A DNA stretch of 64,000 bases from Coix lacryma-jobi var. lacryma-jobi (Eukaryota > Streptophyta > Magnoliopsida > Poales > Poaceae). This document shows positions 24,818-36,038 of the stretch, piece after piece (position 1 is the first letter of the stretch; every line of letters begins with the position of its first letter). The notes beneath the pieces were generated by a model, which saw only the letters and a program-made list of their open reading frames with translations, was not told the DNA's origin and searched no databases. The stretch spans positions 109,271,204 to 109,335,203 of the forward strand of contig CM019827.1 of assembly GCA_009763385.1 (NCBI GenBank), in the 5' to 3' direction. The translations under genes were made by a program, and so were the position numbers.

Positions 24818-24829
24818 GCTCTGATACCA
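24818..24829 (-). other. Primer-binding site of element D (tRNA-iMet)
   Basis: The minus strand reads TGGTATCAGAGC, three bases from the 5' LTR end. This is complementary to the 3' end of initiator tRNA-Met. Confidence 0.95.
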
Positions 24830-24832
24830 CTC

Positions 24833-27800
24833 TGTGACACCCCAATTTTAAGAACAAAATTGGAGCACAATATATGTATGCCAGGATCAATTTTCATACA
24901 TATATCCACATCATAGTAAATATCAAAACAATGCTTTATTAATAATATCGAATTTTATTACAAAAATGACCCTCGGGTCTGAAAGAAAAGCACAGACTCT
25001 CATGTAACTAACTCTAAGGTAAACTCTGACGAAGATGCGGAAGATCTGGACTCCATCTCCACAGGAAGGTCGACCGGGGGTAGCGCCATCCTAGTACAGG
25101 TCGTCAGGGTCGTAGCCTCCGTCTTCTGGATACTCCTGCTCCTCGTACGTGTAGTCTCCAGCGTCTGGGTGGGGTAGCAGGGGGGACAAAGAGGAAGGGT
25201 GAGTACATCGAAATGTACTCCGCAAGTGTAGGAAATATATGCTTATGAGGCTTATAACAAAGGTAGGCTGACTTTGTTTGACTCAAGTGCCTAAAGCGAC
25301 ACACCCTATTAATCCTATTAATCCTATGCACCTATTTACTAGGTTATAGACAGACTCTGTAGAAAAGTATCAACACTCGGAGTCGCACCGAGCAAACCAC
25401 ACTCGGAGTCACACCGAGCAACCAACACCTGAAGTCCATCAGGCAACCGCACCTGAAGTCCATCGGATGACCCGAACCCAAAACCAACCAGTAACCAACT
25501 AATCTCAAAGAAGTCCAAGCCGCTCGTGACCGTGAGCACGGCTGATATATCTGTTTTACACTCTGCAGAGGTTGCACATCGTTACCCATGAGTCGTGCAG
25601 ATCCCGTCACGCTAAACACTGCCGAGGTGCATAGCGGGTTGCACTGCAAGGCCTTTACAAAGCCCCCTCCAAGTCCGTTCCACACGTACCTCTAAGGTTT
25701 CACCCCGTACAAAGGTCTACGACCCCTAGGGCCCCCTCGTGAGCCACTAAAACAAACCCCGTGTGGACCCTCAACTTAGACGTAACTAATTAATTGGCCA
25801 GGTCCAGCCCATCCAGATCTCATGGTTGCGCTGTCAAGCCGGGTTACATGCTCTGAGAACCGGGTCCTAGGGATCCAGGCAGGATATGTCTAGCACGAGC
25901 CCCGAACCAAAAAACAAAAGCAGCTGCCGAGTCCCACGGCACAAAACCACCAATACGGGTCCATCCTGCCGGATTTTACCTAATAACCATGTTACTACAA
26001 AATTACCATGTCCACATACGTTTCATATTTCATTAATCAAGATTATAAACATTTTAACTCCCATCCCAACCATGACTGCAGGGCTAAGCAAGACACCTAC
26101 CCGAACATCCCAAAACAGGCGACAAGGATAATATAAACAAATTCTAGTAAACCCTAACATGGGATTCAAATTAATGACAAGCATGCATCTACAAGATCTA
26201 ACTACTCTAGTACCAAAAGTAAAATAAAGTAGGTGCAAGATGTTCAAGGACACTTGCCTTCGGACTGGGTCGAATCAACTGGGTCGCAAGGATGGTCTGG
26301 AGCGTCCTCGTACTCCGCACTCTCTGGCCCAATCAACATACATGGCACATACAAAGCGAAATGAATAACAGTACAGCAAACAGTAACAAAATAGTAAATT
26401 AATAGATCTACTGCGTAGAGAACGAAATTATGAAACTAACGCAAGTTGAACGGGTCGAATCGGAGTTAAAACGCAAAAGTTATAAGCATTTGAATATGGA
26501 TGGCAAAACTGTAAATAGATTGAACTTATTTTCGTATTTTTAAATAATTCAAAACTGAAATTAAAACAGCGCTGGACTGGGCCTCAATTATACGATGGTG
26601 CAGGGGCTAGATCGAATGAAAACCTAGGCACAGGAACAGCAAGGGCGGAGTGCGGGTTGATTTCTAAAAACGTGAAGGGGTTTTCTGCAAAACCACCATA
26701 ACCGGCGCGTGCGTGCTTGCGTGGACGCCACGTTGTGCCGCGTGTCACCGCGTGATTGGGTTGGTGTGCCACGTGCTCCGTGGACCGCTGACGCGGTGTG
26801 AGTGGACTGCGTCCACGGCACCGGTGAACCAGGTGCATACCGGTTCGAGATCTAATCTAATCTGGGACCTCGGTTTTGGATCGGACGGCTGGAAAGGAAA
26901 GGGGAGGGTTGGCTCGCCGGCCGGTGCCAGAGGACACGGCGGCGCTCGGGCCTCGCGGCGGCGCCATGGGAGAATGATCGGGGAGGGGGCTAGAAGGCAG
27001 TAGCGGCCGAGGGAAAGGGCGGGATCGATCGGAAACCTTACCACGGGCTCGGAAAAGAGGTTGGTTGCGTTGGATTCATCCCGAAGGCGGCCGGAGCCGA
27101 GCGCAAACATGGCGGCGCCATGAGTGGCTCGCCGGAGCTCGCCCGGGAAAACGCTAGAGGCCGATAGCGACTACGGGAAAGGTGGGGATCGATTGGGAAG
27201 CTCACCGCGGTTCCAGGAGGGTGTTCTTGGTGCTGAGGATGGCTCGGTCGGGGTTGTAGACGGCGGCGGAGTTCCTCTGTTGTGGCGTCTAGGGGAGAGG
27301 TGGGGTTCTGCTGGGTAGGGAAAGATCGCACGCGGGGACGGCTCGGGGAAGTCTTAAGTAGGCAGAGGGGAGGATGGCGGCTGGAACCGATCGGGAGAGA
27401 AGGAGAGCACGGGGGCGCAGGCGCCGTCTTCGCGGGTAGGGCGGAGGAGTTCGGTGCGGGGATGGGGACGAGCCTGACACGCGGGACCCAGCTGTCATAC
27501 AGGGAGAGGAGAGGGGTGCGCGGTGTGGCAGGCCAGCCGGCTCGAGCGGCCTTGGGCGGGGAGGGCGCGGGCCGCGCTGGCGTTGTGGGCCGAGCGGAGA
27601 GGGAGCGGGCCAAGGGAGCGAGTCGGGCCGGCTGAAAGAGGAGAGGGGGGAAATGAGGACAGGCCCTTTTTTTTCTTTTTCTTTTCAAACCTTTTTGCAA
27701 ATTCATTTCAAGTCCAAATTCAAATCTGTTTGAAATCAAAACAACTTTTAAAAATTTTAGAAATATTTTCTCTAGGTTTTTGGAAATAAAATTTGAGTTT

Positions 27801-28032
27801 GACTTTGTAAAATTTTCATAAATCTTTTATTTATTTTCTAAATAGAATAAATTCGATTCGCCCTATACGGGTTTAATAAATCATTTACCACACAATAAAA
27901 ATATGCAATGGCATGAATGCAACATGAAAAATGATAAATAAATTTTATTTTCCTCCTCTATTAAACTAGCCAACCTATTTAGTTTCTAATTAATTTAATT
28001 CAATTGGGGAAAAATTAAATCAGGGTGTTACA
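24833..28032 (-). repeat. 5' LTR of element D
   Basis: It is 3,200 bp and almost identical to 16604-19802. Differences seen by eye include single bases near 24991, 25037, 25290, 25725, 25783, 25913, 26047, 26870, 26920, 27105, 27566 and 27907, and one base in a T run near 27670. Confidence 0.95.
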
Positions 28033-28037
28033 GTCCG

Positions 28038-29696
28038 CCACTGTCCAGAAACCCCAAAATCCTCACGGGACAAAACCAAAATCGATTGGATCTTCACCAA
28101 ATCGAATGGGGCTGCAACCAAACTTCTCCCAAGTGTTCTTCTACGTGTTGGGAAGCTAATCCTAGGATATCATCGCTTCAACCCAACTAAAACATGAGAA
28201 ATCCGAAGAACACTAGAAAAGGGGAAGAGGGAAGAACAAAAACAATTTCAACTCGATCTACTTGTTCGTGAGGGTAGAGATGAATTCCTCTGGTGGAAAT
28301 GTTCTCCTCACTTCAAAGAACAAGTTGATTCAAACGGAATCGCAAAAGATGCAGCGTAGAGGGAGATCGGGGGAGGAGAAAATCATGGAGAAAAGAAGAA
28401 CGCGAAGAACAAATTCAAAACGCGAATTCAACCACGAAATTGATCCTTGGATTCAGAGGAATGGATGATTCATTAAGCACTCGGTGTCGGGCTACAAGCC
28501 AATCCTAGCAACACAAAGCTTGGATGGCAAAAAGCTCAAGAACAAGAGCCAACTCTCCCTCACCCTAGCCTTCTCTCACAGGAACAAAATGAGAGAGACA
28601 CCACCAAGAACTCCCCAAGGATGCGGCTGCCCTAGCAGCCCCCCCATATATATATAGGCGCACGTCCGAAGACCAAAACGCCCTTACATTAAGCACTCAA
28701 CCCAAATACCCCCCAGGGGTAAAACCATCCAGTCCTGACGATCTTCATCCGACGGCCACGCCCGCACATCCGGTAGCTTCGCCTCGACGCGACCTCCCTG
28801 ATGCCGCCACGTGCCGTCACCATCGACCACCGCGCCTACTCGTGGATAGCTTCGCCGCCGCGCCAGCCTCTCCATGCCGCCACGCGTCGACTGTCCTTTC
28901 GGACCTCCCCCGGTTTTGAGGCCCAAACCGGTAAACCCGCCAGCCCAGGTTTTGAGGCCCAAACCTGGCAAACCGTCCACCCCGAGTTTTGAGGCCCAAA
29001 CTCGGAAACCGGCCACCCCAGGTTTTGAGGCCAAAACCTGGAAACCGTCGATGGTAGCTTTTTGAGGCTCAGCTACCGAACCCGCACCGTAGACGGGATG
29101 TGGTTCGCACACCCCGACCACCGGCACCGATGCCGATGCATGTCCAGCCTCCACGCCGGGCACAACGCCTTCGCCATCCTCCTTGACTCGGCCGACGGCA
29201 CTTGCGCCGCACGCAAGCCCGTGTCCGACCTCCCGCCAAGTGTCACGATGCCACGTCTTCCTCCCGACTCAGCCGATGCATCGCACATCCCCATGTGCTC
29301 CTGCTCGCCGATGCCACATGCCAGCTACCACAGCTGGTCCTCTGGCCCTCCGGTCCATCAGTCCAAGCCTCACGTCCGCCCTTCATCGCTCTGGGTACAT
29401 CGGCATGGCACGTCCGCCGCACGGCACGCCCATCCTTCACCGCTCCCGGTCCGTCGGCACGACACGTCTCTACTTGACCTTCACCTCGCCATTGACCACT
29501 GTATCCGAGCTCCACACCTGCACATCAACACAGCCAAGAGACACATGTCGCACACGCACACCAACACAGAAACACCACACAACTCAACGCCACCGGTTAG
29601 TCATACACATTAAGCGCATAGCTAGATATAGACTCAACCGGGTAAAAGCCTCAAACCTACCTCATCAAAGTCAATCATTCATCATATATGTTCTCA
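28038..29696 (-). repeat. Element C 3' LTR, second piece
   Basis: It continues the split LTR after the GTCCG duplication and ends TATGTTCTCA at 29696. It contains a TATA-like run (about 28646-28660) and the hairpin array at 28910-29077. The polypurine tract CATCAAGGGGGAGAT (minus strand, 29697-29711) follows. Confidence 0.9.
28910..29077. repeat. Hairpin array in element C 3' LTR (five units)
   Basis: Five inverted repeats share a common core TTTTGAGGCC and have different, self-complementary arms: CCGG (28910-28931), CCAGG (28945-28968), CCGAG (28982-29005), CCAGG (29018-29041) and GGTAGC (29053-29077). Spacing is about 36 bp. The seven-unit counterpart in the other LTR is at 33356-33602. 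Confidence 0.9.
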
Positions 29697-31902
29697 ATCT
29701 CCCCCTTGATGAATGCATTGACTAAAAATAAACCACAAAGGAAGAGTTTGAAGGCAAGCCTCATCCAAGTGCCCAAAAGCCAAACAAAAGCGAACACAAG
29801 GCTACTTGAGATGAGGAAGGGTCATGAAAACTCCAAATAAAAGCTCTCGGTCCCGAAAGAAACGGGAAAAGCGGGCAAAGCCTCCACACAACCAAAGAGT
29901 CAAGATAAAACAAGAGTTTCATGAAATCCCAAAAGGTACTTGAAAACCAATCTCAAATAAATTGTCAAACAATCATCACAAAAGAGACCAAGGTACTTAT
30001 CCACTTGGGTTTAGGTCAATTTCTCCCCCTTTTTCTCTCTCTTTCTCTTTCTCCCCCTTGATGATTGAATTGACAAAAGCTAGGCACAAGAGATGGTTTG
30101 AGATACCATAACCGAAAATCTCATTCAAGTGATCAAAAACCATCGAAGGGCAAATAACAAAATCACTTGTCATGAGACATAACTTGGTCCCCAAAGACAT
30201 GGGCAACGGCTCAACGCAACCAAGCAAGGGATCGGAGCAACAACTCAACAATGAGCAAAACTCGATCACATAGAGCAAAAGACTTGGTTCCCAAAGACAT
30301 GGGCAACGACTCGACGCAACCAAGTCAAAAATGAGCTAGCCCTCAAGAAAAGGCAGAAAATGGGCTCAACACCACTAGCTCAAGGCTCGAGACCAATTGA
30401 GGCTGAAACAACGCATTAGGAAGCAAAACTGCTAGTCCCTCAAGATAGAGGCACAGAGGCTCAACACAACTAGCAGAAGACTTGATACCAATCACAAGCA
30501 GCCAACAATTGGTGAAAACAGCTAGTTCCTCAAGACAGAGGCAAAGTGGCTCGACACAACTAGCTGGAGGCTCCAAACCAATCGAAAATACCAAACAAAA
30601 ACTGCTAGTCCCTCAGGATAGAGGCAAAACGGCTCAACACGACTAGCAGGCTCGATACCGACTGAGAAATCACAAAAAGAAGCTCAAAGTCGAATGGAGC
30701 ACAAACACTCGGAGCACGCGGAGAAGCTGCAAGACAAAACAGCTCCCCCTGAAAGCAAGCCTATACACAAAGACTATGCAACAAAGCTCATGACACCAAT
30801 TACACTCCATACAAAAAGATGGATACCAATTGGAACACATAAAAGAGCTATACCGAGTGAAGAAGAACATAAAAGAGCTAAACTCCCCCTTGCTCAAAGC
30901 TCTCCCCAAAATGCATGACTCTCCCCTTTGTGCCAACACACAAACTCCCCCTTGCAAATAGCTTCTCCCCCTTGACAAAAGGGAACATGCTGAGGGGTTT
31001 CGACATTTCTCACAAAGTTGACACAAACACAAGACAAGTCATCAACCAAAAAACATATGGGGGCGATCACAAGATGTATCGGAGTTGGGGGTATGTACAC
31101 TAAGCTAAAAATGCAGGATATGCACAATGCAACAGCTTCAAGTGTATAGCAATCAGAATGAAAAGATGCTCAAAAGGGTGCTGCCCTGAAGGTGTAGCAA
31201 TCACTACAAATGCTAGCAAAGGCTCAAACTGATCAATGAATATGAAATATGAACAATTAAGCTCATGAGCAGTTTTAAGCCATTCAAAAGCAGTTCACCA
31301 CTAAAATAGCACTTAGCATGAATAGACAGGAAATCGAGCAAGTGCTAACTCAAGTATAAAAGGTGAACTACCCCTAGCAAAGTTCAATCATCATGCAATA
31401 GAGTGAAGCATAGACTTGTGTTATTTTCAAATTTTATCGGAGATTGCAACGGTATTAACACAAGTTCATATTAAAGCATGTGATTGCGAGAGGTTGAAAA
31501 CATGGTCATTGCCTAACTTTTCAACCGGGCTAAGCCTATGCAAGAAAAGCAATCGGAAGCTTAAAGCACCGGTTTCGGTCTTACACTACACGGCTCAAGT
31601 TTAACTCAAATGTGCAATGAGAAACAGTCTCGATACCGTGATGTGCTGACACATGCAATTCCATCTCGATCTTTTCAATTCACTAATACTTGGATCAAAT
31701 TTTAAGCACAAAGTAAATATGTACAATCCAAGCAAGTGAAAGACTCAGTGCAAGAGACATAGCAACCTAGCATACAAATCTTCCAATAGGGATAGTTCGT
31801 TCCATCGAACCAAGGAGCCTTGTTGTTCCCTCGTTCCATGTCGCCCTTTGGATCCAAAACAGATTAAGGTAGGAAAGATCCTTAACCAGCTCTGATACCA
31901 AT
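29697..31902 (-). other. Element C internal region, non-coding
   Basis: This stretch has no gag or pol similarity. It contains degenerate tandem blocks: CCAAAGACATGGGCAACG at about 30191 and 30290, and a CTAGTYCCTCARGAYAGAGG block at about 30432, 30523 and 30604. It has many CTCCCCCTTG phrases (polypurine-like on the minus strand). The tRNA-iMet-type PBS lies at 31889-31900, two bases from the LTR. Confidence 0.75.
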
Positions 31903-34346
31903 TGAAGGACCGGATTAGCGACCAGAGGGGGGGTGAATGGGAGCTTCAAATTCAACTCGTGAATTGTATAGTCCTTGTCCCAGAAAATCACCCAAAAGCG
32001 AAGACTCGAAACGACCGGAGAGTTCACGACCTACAAGTAGGTCGATACCCTAGGAGACGTCCTAGTGGTACAGCGGAACCTCCGGAGAAACCCCAAAACC
32101 AGCTGCCAAAGCCACGGAACAAAACTGAACAAACAACAAGTTCGCGGACTGTCCGGGGTCAGGGTCCCGGACTGTCCGCCCAACGTCGGACTGTCCGCCA
32201 CTGGAGGTGCGGACTGTCCGCCGGCAAAAGGACAGAAACAGAACTGTTCTGATTAAGTTCTGGACGACTCTCGGACTGTCCGCGGTTTGCACGCCGGACT
32301 GTCCGCGGTACAAGTGAACAGTGACCGTCGAGCGTCCGATGCTGATCCTGTGCTGCGTCCGATGTGACCCCGGACTGTCCGTGGGTCACTGGCGGACTGT
32401 CCGTCGGTCACGAGACCGCAAACAGTATCGCGCTGCGCAGTCCTGACCTAGCCAAGTCCCGATCCCCGGACTGTCTGCCGCTGGGAGCGCGGACTGTCCG
32501 CGGATGAACAGAACGCACAAAAACGCTCGGGGCAAAGTGTCAATTTGATCAAAACTTCACCAAACTAAAAGGGACTTCGATCAAACTCCTCTCAGGTGTT
32601 CCTCTATGTATTGGGGTGCTAATCCTAAGAAATCATCGCACCAATCCAGGTTAATCAAGGGTAATCCGAGAAACACCGAAAAGGGGGAAAGAGGAAGAAT
32701 GAACACGAAATCAATCTGATCTATGGACTCGTGAGGTTATAAGAGAAATCCTTCGGTGCAAATATGGACCTCACGACCAAGAACAAACTGATTCAAGTGG
32801 AATCGAAAATCATCTCGTGGAGAGGGAGAACGAGGCAAATCTCCAAGAGATGAAAAACCAAAACGTGAAGAACACAGAACACGATTCGATTTCAGCCGAA
32901 ATTCCTCCACACGAGGAGACAACGAGAATACGGTCTCTTTTCCTCAAAAGATCCAAATACACAGAGGTATGATTTCCGTCTCTGCGGATCGCTTGCAGCG
33001 AGGTATGATTAGAACCTAAGCCAGGGCTAGAGAGAGAGAGCTCAGGAACAAATGACTGCAAGGATAGAAGGAGAGGAGGGGTGCCTCTCTTATTTATAGC
33101 CTAAAACAATAATCCCCTTACTACCCCTAGATACTTGAGCGAAACGGCCAACCCTAGGGGTATCCCGATCCAACTCTGCTGATAGTTGATCTGACGGCCA
33201 CGCGCCTTCCTCATCCGTAGCTTCGCCTTGACGCAAGCCTCAGGATGCCGCCACGTGCCGCCCAATCGACCGCCGCGCCTACCTCGTGGATAGCCTCGCC
33301 TCCGCGCCAGCCTCTCCACGCCGCCACGCGTCGACCGTCCTTTTTGCGGACCTCCCCCCGGTTTTGAGGCCGAAACCGGGAAACCTGGGCCTTCCCCCGG
33401 TTTTGAGGCCGAAACCGGGAAACCTGTCCTCAGGCTGAGTTTTGTGGCCCAAACTCAGAAACCCGCGCGCCCAGGTTTTGAGGCCCAAACCTGGAAACTG
33501 TCCTCGCCGAGTTTTGAGGCCCAAACTCGGAAACCGGCCACCCCGAGTTTTGAGGCCCAAACTCAAAAACCGTCGAGGGTAGCTTTTCGAGGCTCAGCTA
33601 CCGAACCCGTGCCGTAGACAGGATGTGGTTCGCACACCCCGAGTTCCAGCACCGATGCCGGAGCATGTCCAGCCTCCACGCCGGGCACCCTCCCGACTCG
33701 GCTGATGCACCGCACATCCCCATGTACTCTTGCTTGTCAACGCCACGTGCCAGCTACCACAGCTTATCCTCAGGTCTCCTGGTCCGTCGGTCCAAGCTCC
33801 ACGTTCGCCCTTCACCGCTCCCGGTCCGTCGGCACGACACGTCCCCACTTGACCTTCACCTCACCTTCGACCACTGCCCGAGCTCCGCACCTGCACATCA
33901 ACACAGCCAAGAGACATGTTGCCCGTTGATCGATCACTCATCACTCAGGAAGGGAACCACAAGGGCACATATCAACCTTGTGTTCTCACCTTTGGCCCTC
34001 CGGTCCGTCAGTCCAAGCCTCACGTTCGCCCTTCACCGCTCTGGGTACATCGGCATGGCACGTCCGCCGCACGGCACGCCCATCCTTCACCGCTCCCGGT
34101 CCGTCGGCACGACACGTCTCTACTTGACCTTCACCTCACCATTGACCACTGTATCCGAGCTCCACACCTGCACATCAACACAACCAAGAGACACATGTCG
34201 CACACGCACACCAACACAGAAACACCACACAACTCAACGCCACCGGTTAGTCATACACATTAAGCGCATAGCTAGATATAGACTCAACCGGGTAAAAGCC
34301 TCAAACCTTCCTCATCAAAGTCAATCATTCGTCATATATGTTCTCA
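31903..34346 (-). repeat. Element C 5' LTR
   Basis: It is 2,444 bp, starts TGAAGGACCGG and ends TATGTTCTCA. It carries about ten CGGACTGTCCG-type palindromes (32143-32505), the hairpin array (33356-33602), and a local duplication: the block CACGTTCGCCCTTCACCGCTC (about 33805) recurs near 34020 with flanking sequence. Confidence 0.9.
33356..33602. repeat. Hairpin array in element C 5' LTR (seven units)
   Basis: Units are at about 33356, 33394, 33435, 33471, 33507, 33543 and 33578. Arms are CCGG (twice), CTGAG, CCAGG, CCGAG, CCGAG (right arm decayed) and GGTAGC. The loop core stays close to TTTTGAGGCC. Both arms change together in all but the sixth unit. Confidence 0.9.
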
Positions 34347-34351
34347 CATGG

Positions 34352-34370
34352 TAGAACAAGTCTCTATTCA
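34352..34370 (+). repeat. 3' LTR of element B, residual right piece
   Basis: TAGAACAAGTCTCTATTCAG continues the B LTR after element C and breaks off at TCAG, where the second copy of the flanking segment begins. It is the junction of the tandem duplication. Confidence 0.85.
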
Positions 34371-35403
34371 GGACCGTCAGATCTAAATTGGACGACGCAA
34401 GAGAGAGGGAGGGGTAGCTGCCGCTGGTGATGAAAGTGAAGACGGTGGTGCCATTGCTGGTAGGGCTTGGAGCTCATATGAGTTCGCCCAAATGACATTA
34501 CAGTCCTTGAGGAGGCACTGGAAGGATATAGGGACGGAGATCTCGGCCATGCTAACTCAATGGAGGTGTCGGTTGTGGCCAGAGACGAACGGAGACAGTT
34601 GTTCATTTGGTCCAGCGGCTTGATTTTGCCGGTGCTCCTATGGCAAGCTCGTGCGGACGCGCGCGAGAGAGAGAGAGGGAGAGAGAGAGAGCACAGAGGA
34701 TACCAGAGGATCCCTTACTTCCACGCGAAGCTCAAGAACGAAATCATAACGATAGAAGAGCAACAACGGTATAGACTGACTTTGGCGGCGCTTTAGGGTT
34801 TGCGCTCGAAGAGAGATGGGTAGAAATAGCTATGCAAAGGCGATGAGGCTCATGGGTTCACTATATAAGGGCCGGAGAGCTTGGCGTGCACGCCAAGGTT
34901 GAGGAAACGGCATGGTGGCAGACCCGACTCGGATTAGTGTCCCGGGTGAAGACAATGTGAGGTGGTTGATGACTGACCAGTGGGACCTAGTGATCAGCGA
35001 GAGAGAGCGTGTGGGGACAAGGATGGCAACGGGGAATTCCCCGTCGGGTTTCACCTTCCCATCCCTGTCCCCGCGGGGTGAAATCTTCCCCCATCCCCGT
35101 CCCCACTAAGACTCACAAGAGACATTTTCTCCACATCCCCGTCCCCGCGGATCCCCATCCCCGGCTCCCCACTACAAGATACAGGGAAATAACTTCTCAG
35201 TCAACAATCTAAAAATAGGACAATACTAAAAAAAACTCATCTCAGGACAATATTAAACAAGATTCTAAAATAGTTTATAGGCCACAAGTCTCTTTTACGA
35301 ATCCCAAGTCACAACTCCATAGGCAGTCAAAAATTCAATGCAGATCTCACAAATGAAAAAAAACAATGACTGTTGCCTTCTTGCAGACCGAGCAAAGAGA
35401 TAG
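34371..35403. repeat. Tandem segmental duplication, copy 2 (old Tekay-type LTR plus hAT left part)
   Basis: This stretch matches 7947-8646 and retains about 340 bp missing from copy 1. It includes the target duplication and left end of the hAT element (from 35018) and ends with GATAG before the solo LTR. Confidence 0.9.
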
Positions 35404-35986
35404 TGTTGACACTGGTTATCTATCAAAATTAAAGGATAAATAAATATGAAAAGGGCATGAATTCAATCACCAATAAAGGTTTAGGGTTTTAGTTGACAAT
35501 ATTCCATGAGTTTTGGTGAATTGTGATTCTGTAGGGACTAAACAGGAAAACCAGCACTGGTTACTTCTCCTAGAAGGAAACCGACGGAAGATTACGGATC
35601 CGGCACGTCAGGAATACTCCAGAAGGACCTAGTGGACACCACGAGGCGGGACACCCCGAGAGGCTTCCAGGTGGGACCGATCGGTCCCACCCCATGACCG
35701 ACCAGTCGGGTCCCGGGCCCCCATGCCTCCTCCTTCTGGAACCTTCCTCTACCGCCTCTGAGGATCCATCTCAGCCCTACGTGAAGTTGGTTTGATCTAA
35801 CGGCCGTGGTTGATCCCTCAGGGCTATATATACAGGCCCCCAGGCCCCAGGGTAGAACAAGTCTCTTTTCAGAAAAGTCTACGCCTTATTCAGAAACCCT
35901 AGAAGAAGACTTCAAGAGCTAGCTTTCAAGTAGAAGACTAGTTACCCCTCTAGTTTAGGTTTAGAACCTAGTCTTAAAAAAGAACT

Positions 35987-36038
<52 letters not shown>

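Larger units (their letters stand above)
16604..28032 (-). mobile_element. Element D: Tekay-type chromovirus (Ty3/gypsy), nearly intact
   Basis: Two 3.2-kb LTRs (16604-19802 and 24833-28032) are flanked by the perfect 5-bp duplication GTCCG (16599-16603 and 28033-28037). Minus orientation is shown by the tRNA-iMet PBS beside the right LTR, the polypurine tract beside the left LTR and the minus-strand polyprotein. By eye the LTRs differ at only about a dozen positions, implying a very recent insertion. The chromodomain at the integrase C-terminus and the LTR size fit the Tekay/Del clade, which includes the Retrosor-type elements of grasses (family knowledge). Confidence 0.95.
15839..34346 (-). 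mobile_element. Element C: non-autonomous SIRE/Maximus-like copia element
   Basis: LTRs lie at 15839-16603 plus 28038-29696 (split by element D) and at 31903-34346. The tRNA-iMet-type PBS beside the right LTR shows minus orientation. LTR length (about 2.43 kb), the GACCAGAGGGGGGGTGAATG terminal phrase and the PBS spacing are typical of the SIRE/Maximus group (family knowledge). The internal region is only 2.2 kb and non-coding. It sits inside the 3' LTR of element B. Flanks are TAGGG (15834-15838) and CATGG (34347-34351), both one change from the CAGGG found at this site in intact B LTRs, so the target duplication was probably CAGGG. Confidence 0.85.

Noticed and set aside
28910..29077. CRISPR-like regular repeats and spacers
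   Set aside because: The repeat is a short hairpin core within an LTR of a plant retrotransposon, arms vary, spacers are not unique and there are no cas genes.
33623..34354. 243-codon open frame in element C LTR (and the related frame at 29062-29613)
   Set aside because: It is Ser/His/Arg-rich with no recognisable domain, not preserved between the two LTRs, and antisense to the element.
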